Assembly: GCA_025996865.1 (NCBI GenBank)
Contig: BNTV01000040.1
Coordinates: 1-37,278, forward strand
DNA length: 37,278 nucleotides
Source of the DNA: Bacteroidia bacterium
Lineage (GTDB): Bacteria; Bacteroidota; Bacteroidia; Bacteroidales; Azobacteroidaceae
Direction of reading: 5' to 3'
Below the pieces are notes generated by a model. The model was given only the letters and a program-made list of their open reading frames with translations. It searched no databases and was not told where the DNA came from. This document shows positions 9,765-17,999 of this stretch, piece after piece; within the stretch, counting starts at the first letter, position 1, and every line of letters starts with the position of its first letter. The position numbers were made by a program, and so were the translations under genes.

Positions 9765-11267
9765 ATGAATTTCAAAGATTTAGAAGTATGGTTTGTCACC
9801 GGTGCACAGTTGTTGTACGGAGGTGACGCAGTAGTAAAAGTAGATGCACATTCTACTGAAATGGTAAAAGGTTTGAATACTTTGGGTAATTTGCCGGTAA
9901 AAATTGTTTACAAAGGCACTGCCAATTCGTCAAGTGAGGTTTCGGACATTATGCGCGCTGCCAACGGCGATACCAAATGTATAGGTATCATCACTTGGAT
10001 GCATACGTTTTCTCCGGCGAAAATGTGGATTCACGGTTTGATGGATTTCAAGAAACCGTTATTACACCTTCACACGCAATACAACGAGCAGATTCCTTGG
10101 AATGAAATCGACATGGATTTTATGAATCTGAATCAGTCGGCGCACGGCGACCGCGAATTTGGCTTTATTACCAGCCGCCTGCGCAAACCGCGCAAAGTGG
10201 TGGTCGGTTATTGGAAAGATAAATCGACACACGAAAAAATTGGCGGTTGGATGCGTGTAGCCGCTGCTTGGGCGGATTCGCAAAATATGCGTATCATCCG
10301 TTTCGGCGACAATATGAACAACGTTGCCGTAACCGATGGCGACAAAGTAGAAGCCGAAATTCGTTTGGGTTATCACGTGGACAATGCACCGATTGCTAAA
10401 TTGGTTCCTTACGTGGAAGCGGTTACCGAAGCGGAAATTGATGGGTTGATTGCCGAATACGAAAAATTGTACGACTTTGCCGCCGATTGCAAAAAAGGCG
10501 CGGAAAAGCACCAACACGTGCGTGACGCCGCCGCTCAGGAAATCGGTCTGCGGCGTTTTCTGGAAGAAAAAGGAGCAAAAGCCTTTACCACCAGTTTCGA
10601 CGAATTGGAAGGCATGAAACAATTGATGGGTTTCGCCTCACAACGTTTGATGGCGGAAGGTTACGGTTTTGGCGCAGAAGGCGATTGGAAAACAGCCGCA
10701 TTGGTACGTACCATGTGGGTAATGGGACAAGGCTTGCCCGGCGGACAATCTTTCCTCGAAGATTACACCCTGAATTTTGACGGAGCCAACAGTTCCATTC
10801 TGCAAGCGCACATGTTGGAAATCAATCCCGAAATTGCCGCTAAAAAACCGCGTATCGAAGTGCATTTTCTGGGTATCGGTGACGCAGGTACTTGCGCCCG
10901 TTTGGTTTTCCAAGCACATCCCGGCGAAGGCATCGCCGCCACCATCGTGGATATGGGCAACCGTTTCCGCATGATTGTCAACAAAGTGGATGTTATCAAA
11001 CCGAGAGCTTTGCCGAAATTGCCGGTTGCCTGCGCGCTTTGGAAACCGCAGCCTAACTTGGAAATTGGCGCAGGCGGATGGATTCTTGCCGGAGGAACAC
11101 ATCACTCCAGTTTCTCCTACTCGCTGACGGTTGAGCATTTGGAAGATTATGCCGAAATTGCAGGCATCGAATTGCTGACTATCGACAACGATACGACATT
11201 CAATAAGTTGAAATTTGAATTGAAAGTCAATGAAGTCTATTATTTGTTGAATAAGGCGGTGCAATGA
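9765..11267 (+). CDS. araA: L-arabinose isomerase
   Basis: This is a 500-residue cytoplasmic enzyme, the same length as E. coli AraA, that isomerises L-arabinose to L-ribulose with a divalent metal (usually Mn2+). The metal-site residues fall close to the E. coli numbering: Glu305 (FGAEGDWK), Glu332 (FLEDYT), His349 (AHMLE) and His446/His447 (GTHHSSF). The N-terminus EVWFVTGAQLLYG is typical of the family. The start ATG 9765 follows the GH51 copy B stop by 26 bp. The stop codon overlaps the start of the next gene (ATGA), indicating translational coupling to the SGNH hydrolase. Confidence 0.98.
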   Translation: MNFKDLEVWFVTGAQLLYGGDAVVKVDAHSTEMVKGLNTLGNLPVKIVYKGTANSSSEVSDIMRAANGDTKCIGIITWMHTFSPAKMWIHGLMDFKKPLLHLHTQYNEQIPWNEIDMDFMNLNQSAHGDREFGFITSRLRKPRKVVVGYWKDKSTHEKIGGWMRVAAAWADSQNMRIIRFGDNMNNVAVTDGDKVEAEIRLGYHVDNAPIAKLVPYVEAVTEAEIDGLIAEYEKLYDFAADCKKGAEKHQHVRDAAAQEIGLRRFLEEKGAKAFTTSFDELEGMKQLMGFASQRLMAEGYGFGAEGDWKTAALVRTMWVMGQGLPGGQSFLEDYTLNFDGANSSILQAHMLEINPEIAAKKPRIEVHFLGIGDAGTCARLVFQAHPGEGIAATIVDMGNRFRMIVNKVDVIKPRALPKLPVACALWKPQPNLEIGAGGWILAGGTHHSSFSYSLTVEHLEDYAEIAGIELLTIDNDTTFNKLKFELKVNEVYYLLNKAVQ

Positions 11268-12070
11268 ACATGTACAAACTTCTCATTATTATTTTAGTAA
11301 ACCTGTTAGGTTTTGGAAACCTAACAGGTTTGTACGCACAAGAAACATCGCAATGGAGCGGCAAGCGAGTGGCGTATCTTGGCGATTCGATGACTGACCC
11401 AAATTCGAATGCTACCACCAAATTTTATTGGCAATATTTGAATGAATTACTTAATATCGAGTATTTTGTGTATGCTCGTAGCGGTTATCAATGGCACGAT
11501 ATTTATAAAATGGCTGAAAAATTGTATGTCGAAAAAGAAAACTCTATTGATGCCATTTTTATTTGGGCGGGTACAAATGACTATAACGACAATCTGCCGC
11601 TCGGTCAATTTTTTGCCGAAACCGTGCGCGAAACCAATCACAACGGTGTAACCGTAACACGGAAATATCGCACGCCAATTCTTGCCGACAGCACTTTTTG
11701 CGGACGAATTAACAAAGTTTTGTCGTATCTCAAAACTAATTTTCCGACCAAACAAATTGTAATTCTCACGCCTATTCATCGTGGTTATGCCTATTTTGGT
11801 ACAAAAAATGTGCAACCCGACGAATATTTTGCCAACGGACAAGGGCTTTTTCTGGATGCTTATATCGATGCCTTGAAACATGCCGGCAGCGTGTGGGCAG
11901 TGCCTGTGATTGATTTGTATGCGTTGAGCGGCTTGTATCCAAATCTCGATTCGCAAACTCGCTATATCGGCAACAGCGACAATGACCGCCTGCACCCAAA
12001 CGCCAACGGTCATTATCGAATTGCAAAAACTATTCAATATCAACTGCTTGCTTTGCCATGCGAATTTTAA
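11264..12070 (+). CDS. Secreted SGNH/GDSL-family hydrolase, probable carbohydrate esterase
   Basis: This is a 268-residue protein with an N-terminal signal peptide (cleavage near LYAQ). The SGNH blocks are visible: GDSM near residue 45 (catalytic Ser), a Gly in the ARSGYQW region, GTND (~residue 105) and the C-terminal DRLHPNANGH pair giving catalytic Asp and His. Such enzymes in plant-glycan loci remove acetyl or feruloyl groups from polysaccharides; the exact ester is not predictable here. The ATG overlaps the araA stop by four bases. A perfect 15-bp-stem palindrome (11299-11331) makes up eleven codons of the signal peptide hydrophobic core and lies 36-68 nt after the start, where the hairpin could affect translation. 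Confidence 0.85.
   Translation: MNMYKLLIIILVNLLGFGNLTGLYAQETSQWSGKRVAYLGDSMTDPNSNATTKFYWQYLNELLNIEYFVYARSGYQWHDIYKMAEKLYVEKENSIDAIFIWAGTNDYNDNLPLGQFFAETVRETNHNGVTVTRKYRTPILADSTFCGRINKVLSYLKTNFPTKQIVILTPIHRGYAYFGTKNVQPDEYFANGQGLFLDAYIDALKHAGSVWAVPVIDLYALSGLYPNLDSQTRYIGNSDNDRLHPNANGHYRIAKTIQYQLLALPCEF
11299..11331. repeat. 33-nt palindrome inside the SGNH signal-peptide coding sequence
   Basis: The arm AAACCTGTTAGGTTT (15 nt), a 3-nt loop TGG and the exact reverse-complement arm form a perfect hairpin of 33 nt, exactly 11 codons. It encodes part of the hydrophobic core (NLLGFGNLTG) and leaves the frame open, so it resembles a mobile palindromic unit tolerated within a gene. Confidence 0.9.
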
Positions 12071-12082
12071 AAAATAGAAAGT

Positions 12083-14299
12083 ATGAAAAATATTTTGTTA
12101 AGTATAGCCTTATTTGCAGGCATTAGTGTAATGGCGCAAAGCAATCCGCCTGTTCAAATAAGCGTAGATGCAAGTGAAAAAATTGCTACGGTCAGCACCT
12201 TGTTCAACGGCTCTAATATTGAGGATGTGAATAACCAGACCAATGGAGGAATATTCAGCCAATTAATTCACGGAGAAGCTTTCGAAGAAAATATTGATGT
12301 GAATTTTTTGAATTTGAAACGTGGCGATTATTCAAAAATCTACCTCTATCTTGATGAACGACGCATACCGCACTTGTTAAGTCAGGCGAATGTTTACAAC
12401 CGTATTACTTGGAACAACCTTTCCGAACGTTACGATGTCAATTCAAAGGATTTGTACGGCGCCATCGGTGGAAACACAAAACCCGAAATCATTTCAGGCT
12501 GGAAATTCTACGGACGTTATCTGCCTTATGACTCGCTTCCGGCGAATATTCAAAAAACGATGCTGGAGCGCATCAACGGCGATGAACAAATTTCAAAATA
12601 TTGGAATAAATGGGCTGCGGACGGTGCGAAATACAAATATACTTTGGAACGCAACGGTAATGCGTATATAGGCAGACAAACGCAGGTATTGACTTTTGTG
12701 TCGGGCAGCGGCGAAGTGGGGTTGACCAATAGCGGATTGTACAAACAAGGCATTCGTTTCGAAGGAGGGAAACCATACGACGGCGTTATAAGAATTAAAG
12801 GCGAAAAAAACACAACGGTTTATCTTTCCCTGCGCAACGAAAAAGGGGAAATTTTAGATGAAAAAGCATACGCATTAAAAGGCAATGGAACGTATGAAAA
12901 ACTTGAATTTGAATTATTGCCCAATGCAAGCACCATTAACGGCAGTTTCGGAATTTCTCTGAAAAATCCGGGTGAAATCCGGCTTGGATTTGCTTTTCTG
13001 CAACCCGGCAAATGGGGCAGAATAGCAGGCGGTTTTCCTATCCGTAAAATGTTTGTGGATGCGCTGAAAAAGCAGGGAATTACCGCTTTCCGCTACAACG
13101 GTTCCATGGTGGATGTCGGTGCGGATACTTATCTTTACCGTTGGAAAAAAATGATTGGTCCCGTTGACGAACGCAGAGTAACGTTCCGTAGCGGTTTTAA
13201 TCCGTATGCCACACACAGTTTCGGATTTATCGAAATGTTGCAGGCAGCCGAAGCCGTGGGCGCAACAGCCATTATAGGTATGAGTATGGACGAAACTTAC
13301 GAAGATATTCGAGATTTTGTGGAATACGTCAATGGGGCGGTTACTACCCAGTGGGGTGCCTTACGCGCCCAGCACGGACATCCCGCTCCCTATAATCTGA
13401 AATACATTCAAGTCGATAACGAGCGGGGAATTTCGACCGGTTATGTCAATTGCATGAAAAAATTTGCGCAGGCGGCATGGGAAGTTGATAAAAATATGTC
13501 GATTATGACTTCGCTCAACATCGGCGACAAGGGTTACAAACGCGACGGACAAGATTATCGTTTGGCTTCCGAAATGGCAGGTTGGTTTATCAATCAGGGA
13601 AAAGGCGAACAATTGGCTTGGGATCCGCATTACAGCGGGGCAAGAGATTTTGCCGACCTCGGCGATGCTTACCTCAACGAAATGGGAATCAATTTGCAAG
13701 CCGAACTTGCCAAAGATTACCCCGGTTACTGGCTGAAACTGCATCCGATGGAAGAAAACGGCTGGCGTTGCGATTGGGACAGAGGCTTGGCACACGCTCA
13801 CAATTGGAATACCAATCAACGGCACGGCGATAGTTTTGTGATGTTGGGAACGGCAAACACGTTTCAGCCGCATGGCTTGCATTATATGTGGGACCAAGGG
13901 CGCATACATTACACTGCCGACACGATTTGGTTTCAACCCTCGGCACATATCGACGAGATGATGACGAAAACGTGGAAACCCAATGTTGTGAAAGCGACAA
14001 GCAGCGATGAAAAAGCGCTGGACGTAACGGCAAAAATCAACGATGCAAAAACCGAAATGACGATTTATGTTGCCAATTTAAGCGATCAACCGCAAACAGC
14101 AGTATTGAACATCACAAGATTCGCTTTCAAAGCGAAAGCCGAAGTGCAAACCATCGGTGGCTGCGAACTGACGGAATACAACACTTACGAAAACAAGGAC
14201 AATGTAGTGTTTAAGCCGTCTGTGGCGACGATTAAAAAGAAAGATGCGTTATATACGTTCCCGAAATATTCATATACGGTAATCACGTTGAAGAAATAA
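12083..14299 (+). CDS. Divergent GH51-like (clan GH-A) alpha-L-arabinofuranosidase-related protein
   Basis: This is a 738-residue secreted protein (signal peptide MKNILLSIALFAGISVMAQ). The N-terminal ~300 residues start like GH51 enzymes (LFNGSNIEDVNNQTNGGIFSQL) and include a carbohydrate-binding-like beta domain (~residues 180-300). A TIM barrel follows, then a C-terminal beta domain. The usual GNE acid/base motif is replaced by VDNERG (Glu447), and no DEWG or GEYA nucleophile motif is seen; the best candidate is Glu557 or Glu558 in HPMEENGWRCDW. It therefore belongs to an unusual branch of GH51 or a related family, with true substrate unknown. It starts 12 bp after the SGNH gene and ends 15 bp before the next GH51 gene, so it is part of the same operon. 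Confidence 0.75.
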   Translation: MKNILLSIALFAGISVMAQSNPPVQISVDASEKIATVSTLFNGSNIEDVNNQTNGGIFSQLIHGEAFEENIDVNFLNLKRGDYSKIYLYLDERRIPHLLSQANVYNRITWNNLSERYDVNSKDLYGAIGGNTKPEIISGWKFYGRYLPYDSLPANIQKTMLERINGDEQISKYWNKWAADGAKYKYTLERNGNAYIGRQTQVLTFVSGSGEVGLTNSGLYKQGIRFEGGKPYDGVIRIKGEKNTTVYLSLRNEKGEILDEKAYALKGNGTYEKLEFELLPNASTINGSFGISLKNPGEIRLGFAFLQPGKWGRIAGGFPIRKMFVDALKKQGITAFRYNGSMVDVGADTYLYRWKKMIGPVDERRVTFRSGFNPYATHSFGFIEMLQAAEAVGATAIIGMSMDETYEDIRDFVEYVNGAVTTQWGALRAQHGHPAPYNLKYIQVDNERGISTGYVNCMKKFAQAAWEVDKNMSIMTSLNIGDKGYKRDGQDYRLASEMAGWFINQGKGEQLAWDPHYSGARDFADLGDAYLNEMGINLQAELAKDYPGYWLKLHPMEENGWRCDWDRGLAHAHNWNTNQRHGDSFVMLGTANTFQPHGLHYMWDQGRIHYTADTIWFQPSAHIDEMMTKTWKPNVVKATSSDEKALDVTAKINDAKTEMTIYVANLSDQPQTAVLNITRFAFKAKAEVQTIGGCELTEYNTYENKDNVVFKPSVATIKKKDALYTFPKYSYTVITLKK

Positions 14300-14314
14300 A
14301 ATTACGAATTAAAT

Positions 14315-16291
14315 ATGAAGAAAATCATGATGATATTGTGTCTGCTGAACGGCACATTGACTGTATTTTCACAGACACAGTACGCTTTTGTTTTAGACAC
14401 AAAAAAAACAGGCGCAGCCATACAACCGGATATGTACGGGATTTTCTTTGAAGACATCAATTTTGGCGCCGATGGCGGTCTCTATGCCGAATTGGTCAAA
14501 AACCGTTCATTCGATTTTACCAACTCACCTTTGATGGGTTGGAAAGCGTATGGTTTGGTGGAAGTGCGAGAGGATGATGGTCCTTTCGACCGAAATCCGC
14601 ATTATGTGCGACTGACCAATCAACGGGAGCTGCTTACAGGCACGGGGCTGATGAATGAAGGTTTTACCGGAATCGGTATCAAAACCGATGAAACCTACCG
14701 TTTTTCGGTGTATGCACGTTCCATTGACGGAACATCGAAAACTGTTTTGGTTGAATTAATCAACAGTCAAAACAATCCGTCCGGCAGTGTTGAAATGAAA
14801 GTGGAAGGCAAGGAATGGAAGAAATATACCGGCGAAATCAAAGGAAAAGTAACCGATGCACATTGTCGATTAAATGTGAAGTTGACGACTGCCGGTGTGG
14901 TTGATTTGGAACATATTTCTTTATTTCCGGCTAAAACATGGAAAAACCGCGAAAACGGTATGCGCCTCGACTTGGCACAAGCCTTGGCAGACTTGAAACC
15001 CGGTATTTTCCGTTTCCCGGGAGGATGTATTGTGGAGGGCAATAATCTGGCAACCCGCTATCAGTGGAAAAACAGCGTGGGACAAGTGGAAAATCGTCCG
15101 GTCAATGAAAATCGTTGGAATTACGAATTTAAGCATAAGTTTTTCCCGGATTATTTTCAATCATACGGGCTTGGGTTTTTTGAGTATTTTCAGTTGGCAG
15201 AAGACTTTGGCGCAGAGCCGCTTCCCGTCATCAGTTGCGGCTTTTCATGCCAGTTTCAGAAAGGACGCGAGCAAGTCGTTCCGTTGGATTCGCTGCAACC
15301 GTATATTGACGATGCTTTGGATTTAATTGAATTTGCCAATGGCTCGGCTACAAGCGCTTGGGGCAAAGTTCGCGCAGATATGGGACATCCCCTACCCTTC
15401 AATATGAAATATTTAGCCATAGGCAACGAGCAATGGGGCGAGCAATATCATCTGTATTTAGAGGCATTTATGAAGCAAATCCGCCCGAAATATCCCCATA
15501 TCAAAATTGTGGGAACGGCAGGACCATCGGCATCGGGAACAGAATTTGACCGCTTGTGGCCTCAAATGAAAGCCTTAAAAGTCGATTTGGTGGATGAACA
15601 TTATTATATGTCTCCGGAATGGTTTTTGGAAAATGCCAAACGCTACGATAACTACGACCGCAAGGGTCCGAAAGTCTTTGCCGGAGAATATGCCGCACAC
15701 ACGCGCCCGGTAAAAAAGAACAGTTTTGAAGCTGCTTTAGCCGAAGCCGCTTTTCTCACCGGTGTTGAACGCAATGCCGATGTGGTGCATTTGGCAACGT
15801 ATGCCCCGCTATTGGCGCATGTGGATGCCTGGCAATGGAATCCCGATTTGATTTGGTTCGACAACTTGGCGATGGTTAAAACGCCGAATTACTACGTTCA
15901 GCAACTCTATTCCCATCACAAAGGAACAAATGTGTTGCCGCTGACATGGAACGGACAACCGCTGACCGGACAAAACGGTTTGTATGCCTCCGCAGTTTAC
16001 GATAAAGTGCAGAACAGCTATATTATCAAAGTTGCCAATGTTGAAAAAGAAGCGAAAGAAATAACCGTCACCCTATCCGGTCTGAAGAAAAAGGTAGGGG
16101 CGAATTGCAATTCGCCCCTACTTGGAGAAGGTATCCGGCTGAAAGCGGAAAACAAAACAATGGAGAATACATTAGAATCGCCTTTTGCCATTATTCCGGA
16201 AAGCGTTACGGCAACATTGACGGACAATCAATTGAAGATTACGGCAGAAAAAGAATCATTTACTGTCTATAAAATAAATTTGAACCCATGA
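14315..16291 (+). CDS. Alpha-L-arabinofuranosidase, GH51, long form with internal CBM-like domain
   Basis: This is a 658-residue secreted enzyme (signal peptide ending TVFSQ). After the GH51 start motif (GIFFEDINFGADGGLYAELV) comes an inserted carbohydrate-binding-like beta domain (~residues 75-215), the catalytic barrel, and a C-terminal beta-sandwich. Acid/base Glu372 lies in AIGNEQWG and nucleophile Glu458 in FAGEYAAH, both canonical. It resembles the long Bacteroides arabinan-locus arabinofuranosidases rather than the two short copies upstream. A perfect 28-bp palindrome (16094-16121) is read through in frame in the C-terminal domain, adding residues GANCNSPLL near residue 595. araB follows after 28 bp. 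Confidence 0.93.
   Translation: MKKIMMILCLLNGTLTVFSQTQYAFVLDTKKTGAAIQPDMYGIFFEDINFGADGGLYAELVKNRSFDFTNSPLMGWKAYGLVEVREDDGPFDRNPHYVRLTNQRELLTGTGLMNEGFTGIGIKTDETYRFSVYARSIDGTSKTVLVELINSQNNPSGSVEMKVEGKEWKKYTGEIKGKVTDAHCRLNVKLTTAGVVDLEHISLFPAKTWKNRENGMRLDLAQALADLKPGIFRFPGGCIVEGNNLATRYQWKNSVGQVENRPVNENRWNYEFKHKFFPDYFQSYGLGFFEYFQLAEDFGAEPLPVISCGFSCQFQKGREQVVPLDSLQPYIDDALDLIEFANGSATSAWGKVRADMGHPLPFNMKYLAIGNEQWGEQYHLYLEAFMKQIRPKYPHIKIVGTAGPSASGTEFDRLWPQMKALKVDLVDEHYYMSPEWFLENAKRYDNYDRKGPKVFAGEYAAHTRPVKKNSFEAALAEAAFLTGVERNADVVHLATYAPLLAHVDAWQWNPDLIWFDNLAMVKTPNYYVQQLYSHHKGTNVLPLTWNGQPLTGQNGLYASAVYDKVQNSYIIKVANVEKEAKEITVTLSGLKKKVGANCNSPLLGEGIRLKAENKTMENTLESPFAIIPESVTATLTDNQLKITAEKESFTVYKINLNP
16094..16121. 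repeat. Perfect 28-bp palindrome inside the long GH51 gene
   Basis: GTAGGGGCGAATTG is followed directly by its exact reverse complement, with no loop. It lies within codons of the C-terminal beta domain and keeps the frame open. It is richer in G+C than its surroundings and looks like a dispersed palindromic repeat unit rather than gene sequence. Confidence 0.92.
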
Positions 16292-16319
16292 AGAAAAAAT
16301 AAATTTAAATAGTATCATT

Positions 16320-17894
16320 ATGAAGTATGTAATAGGATTAGACTACGGCACCGACTCCGCTCGCGCCGTCATCGTAGAAGCAGAAACCGGTAAGGAAATT
16401 GCCTCTTCGGTAAAATATTATAAACGCTGGAAAGAAGGAAAATACTGCGTTCCGGCAAAAAACCAATATCGCCAGCATCCCTTGGATTATGTCGAATCAT
16501 TGGAAGAATCCGTGAAAGAAGCGTTGAGCAAATCGCCTGCCGGAACAGCCGAAAAAGTAGTGGGAATATCTTTCGACACCACCGGTTCAACACCTGTGTT
16601 GATTGACAAAGACGGTTTGCCTTTGTCTTTGCTTCCTGAATATGCCGAAAATCCCAACGCCATGTTTGTGTTGTGGAAAGACCACACCGCCATTGCGGAA
16701 GCTGCGAAAATCAACGAGTTAGCGAAGAAAAGCGACATTGATTATACGGCTTACGAAGGCGGAATTTATTCCAGCGAATGGGTCTGGGCAAAAATCAGTC
16801 ACGTGTTAAGCGTGGACGAAAGCATCCGCAAAGAGGCAGTTAGTTGGGTGGAACATTGCGACTGGATGACGGCATTGCTCACCGGAAAAACAAAACCGGA
16901 AGAAATTGTCCGCAGTCGTTGCGCCGCCGGACACAAAGCCTTGTGGCATGCACAATGGGGCGGACTTCCTCCCGAAGAATTTCTGACGGCTATCAATCCG
17001 CTGTTGAAAGGATTCAGAAGCCGATTGTTTGAAAAGACTTACACGAGCGATACCCAAGTAGGCAATCTGAGCGCCGAATGGGCGCAACGATTGGGCTTGA
17101 CAACCAACGTAGTAGTTGGAGTAGGCGCTTTCGATTGCCACTTTGGGGCTGTCGGAGCCGAAATTAAGCCGAAAACGTTTGTGCGTGTCATCGGCACTTC
17201 CACTTGCGACATCATGGTTGCCTCTCCGGAAGAAATGCAGGACAAACTCATTCCGGGTATTTGCGGACAGGTCGATGGTTCGGTCATTCCGGGTTTGATT
17301 GGTTTGGAAGCCGGACAATCGGGTTTCGGGGATGTTTATGCATGGTTCTCAAAATTTGTGAACAAATCCATTCCCGAATTAACCGAAGAAGCCGAAAAAT
17401 TGCCCATTTCCGAAACGCTGATTGCCACCGACTGGCTCAACGGGCGGCGCACACCCGACGCCAATCAATTGGTAAAAGGCACGATTACCGGATTGACACT
17501 GGGCAGTACGCCTGCAATGGTTTTCCGCGCATTGGTGGAAGCAACCGCCTACGGCTCGAAAGCCATTATCGACCGTTTCCTCGAAAACGGCGTCGAAATA
17601 GAGGAAGTTATCGGTATCGGCGGCATTTCGTTGAAATCGCCGTTTGTGATGCAAACTTTGGCGGATGTATTGGGAATGCCTATCAAAGTAGCAAAAACCG
17701 AACAGGCTTGCGCTTTCGGTGCAGCCATGTTTGCAGCAGTAGCCGCCGGAGTGTATGGCAAGGTTGAAGATGCCCAAAAGGCAATGGGACAAGGTTTCGC
17801 ATTTGAATATGTTCCAAATGCAGAAAACCATCAACTCTATCTGGAATTGTATAAAAAGTACCAAGCAATTGGAAAATTCACAGAGAATTGTTAA
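16320..17894 (+). CDS. araB: Ribulokinase
   Basis: This is a 524-residue FGGY-family cytoplasmic kinase that phosphorylates L-ribulose to L-ribulose-5-phosphate, between the AraA and AraD steps. The N-terminal phosphate-binding motif GLDYGTDSARA, the middle DTTGSTPVLID segment, the AraB-typical GVGAFDCHFGAVGA stretch (~residue 262) and the C-terminal ATP-site region (GIGGISLKSP, then ACAFGAAMFAA) are all visible. The segment DWLNGRRTPDAN is typical of ribulokinases rather than xylulokinases. It is somewhat shorter than the E. coli protein (566). The stop codon runs into a G/C-rich inverted repeat (17895-17963) that separates it from the transporter gene. Confidence 0.97.
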   Translation: MKYVIGLDYGTDSARAVIVEAETGKEIASSVKYYKRWKEGKYCVPAKNQYRQHPLDYVESLEESVKEALSKSPAGTAEKVVGISFDTTGSTPVLIDKDGLPLSLLPEYAENPNAMFVLWKDHTAIAEAAKINELAKKSDIDYTAYEGGIYSSEWVWAKISHVLSVDESIRKEAVSWVEHCDWMTALLTGKTKPEEIVRSRCAAGHKALWHAQWGGLPPEEFLTAINPLLKGFRSRLFEKTYTSDTQVGNLSAEWAQRLGLTTNVVVGVGAFDCHFGAVGAEIKPKTFVRVIGTSTCDIMVASPEEMQDKLIPGICGQVDGSVIPGLIGLEAGQSGFGDVYAWFSKFVNKSIPELTEEAEKLPISETLIATDWLNGRRTPDANQLVKGTITGLTLGSTPAMVFRALVEATAYGSKAIIDRFLENGVEIEEVIGIGGISLKSPFVMQTLADVLGMPIKVAKTEQACAFGAAMFAAVAAGVYGKVEDAQKAMGQGFAFEYVPNAENHQLYLELYKKYQAIGKFTENC

Positions 17895-17963
17895 CCCCCA
17901 ACTCTCTAAAGGGGGCTTTTGGGCATCGCAACTTTAAAAGTCCCCTTTAGGGGATTTAGGGGT
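17895..17963. repeat. Imperfect inverted repeat with nested hairpins between araB and the symporter gene
   Basis: A left arm (17896-17920, containing CTAAAGGGGGCTTTT) and a right arm (17936-17962, containing AAAAGTCCCCTTTAG) are inverted copies with a few mismatches. Each arm can also fold on itself (CCCC TTTA GGGG at 17942-17953). A run of A/T follows. It could act as an attenuator or mRNA-processing hairpin between araB and the transporter. Confidence 0.75.
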
Positions 17964-17999
17964 CGTAATTTTAAATTTTAAATTTTTAATTGATACAGT

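Noticed and set aside
10062..10622. 186-codon open frame antisense to araA
   Set aside because: It is fully inside araA, with no known motifs and a low-complexity Phe/Val/Gly composition.
13361..13948. 195-codon open frame antisense to the GH51-like gene
   Set aside because: It is a shadow of a conserved coding region; no domain is recognisable.
16094..16121. Palindrome as a transcription terminator
   Set aside because: It lies within an open reading frame, has no T-tract after it and the coding frame continues for ~57 codons to a normal end.
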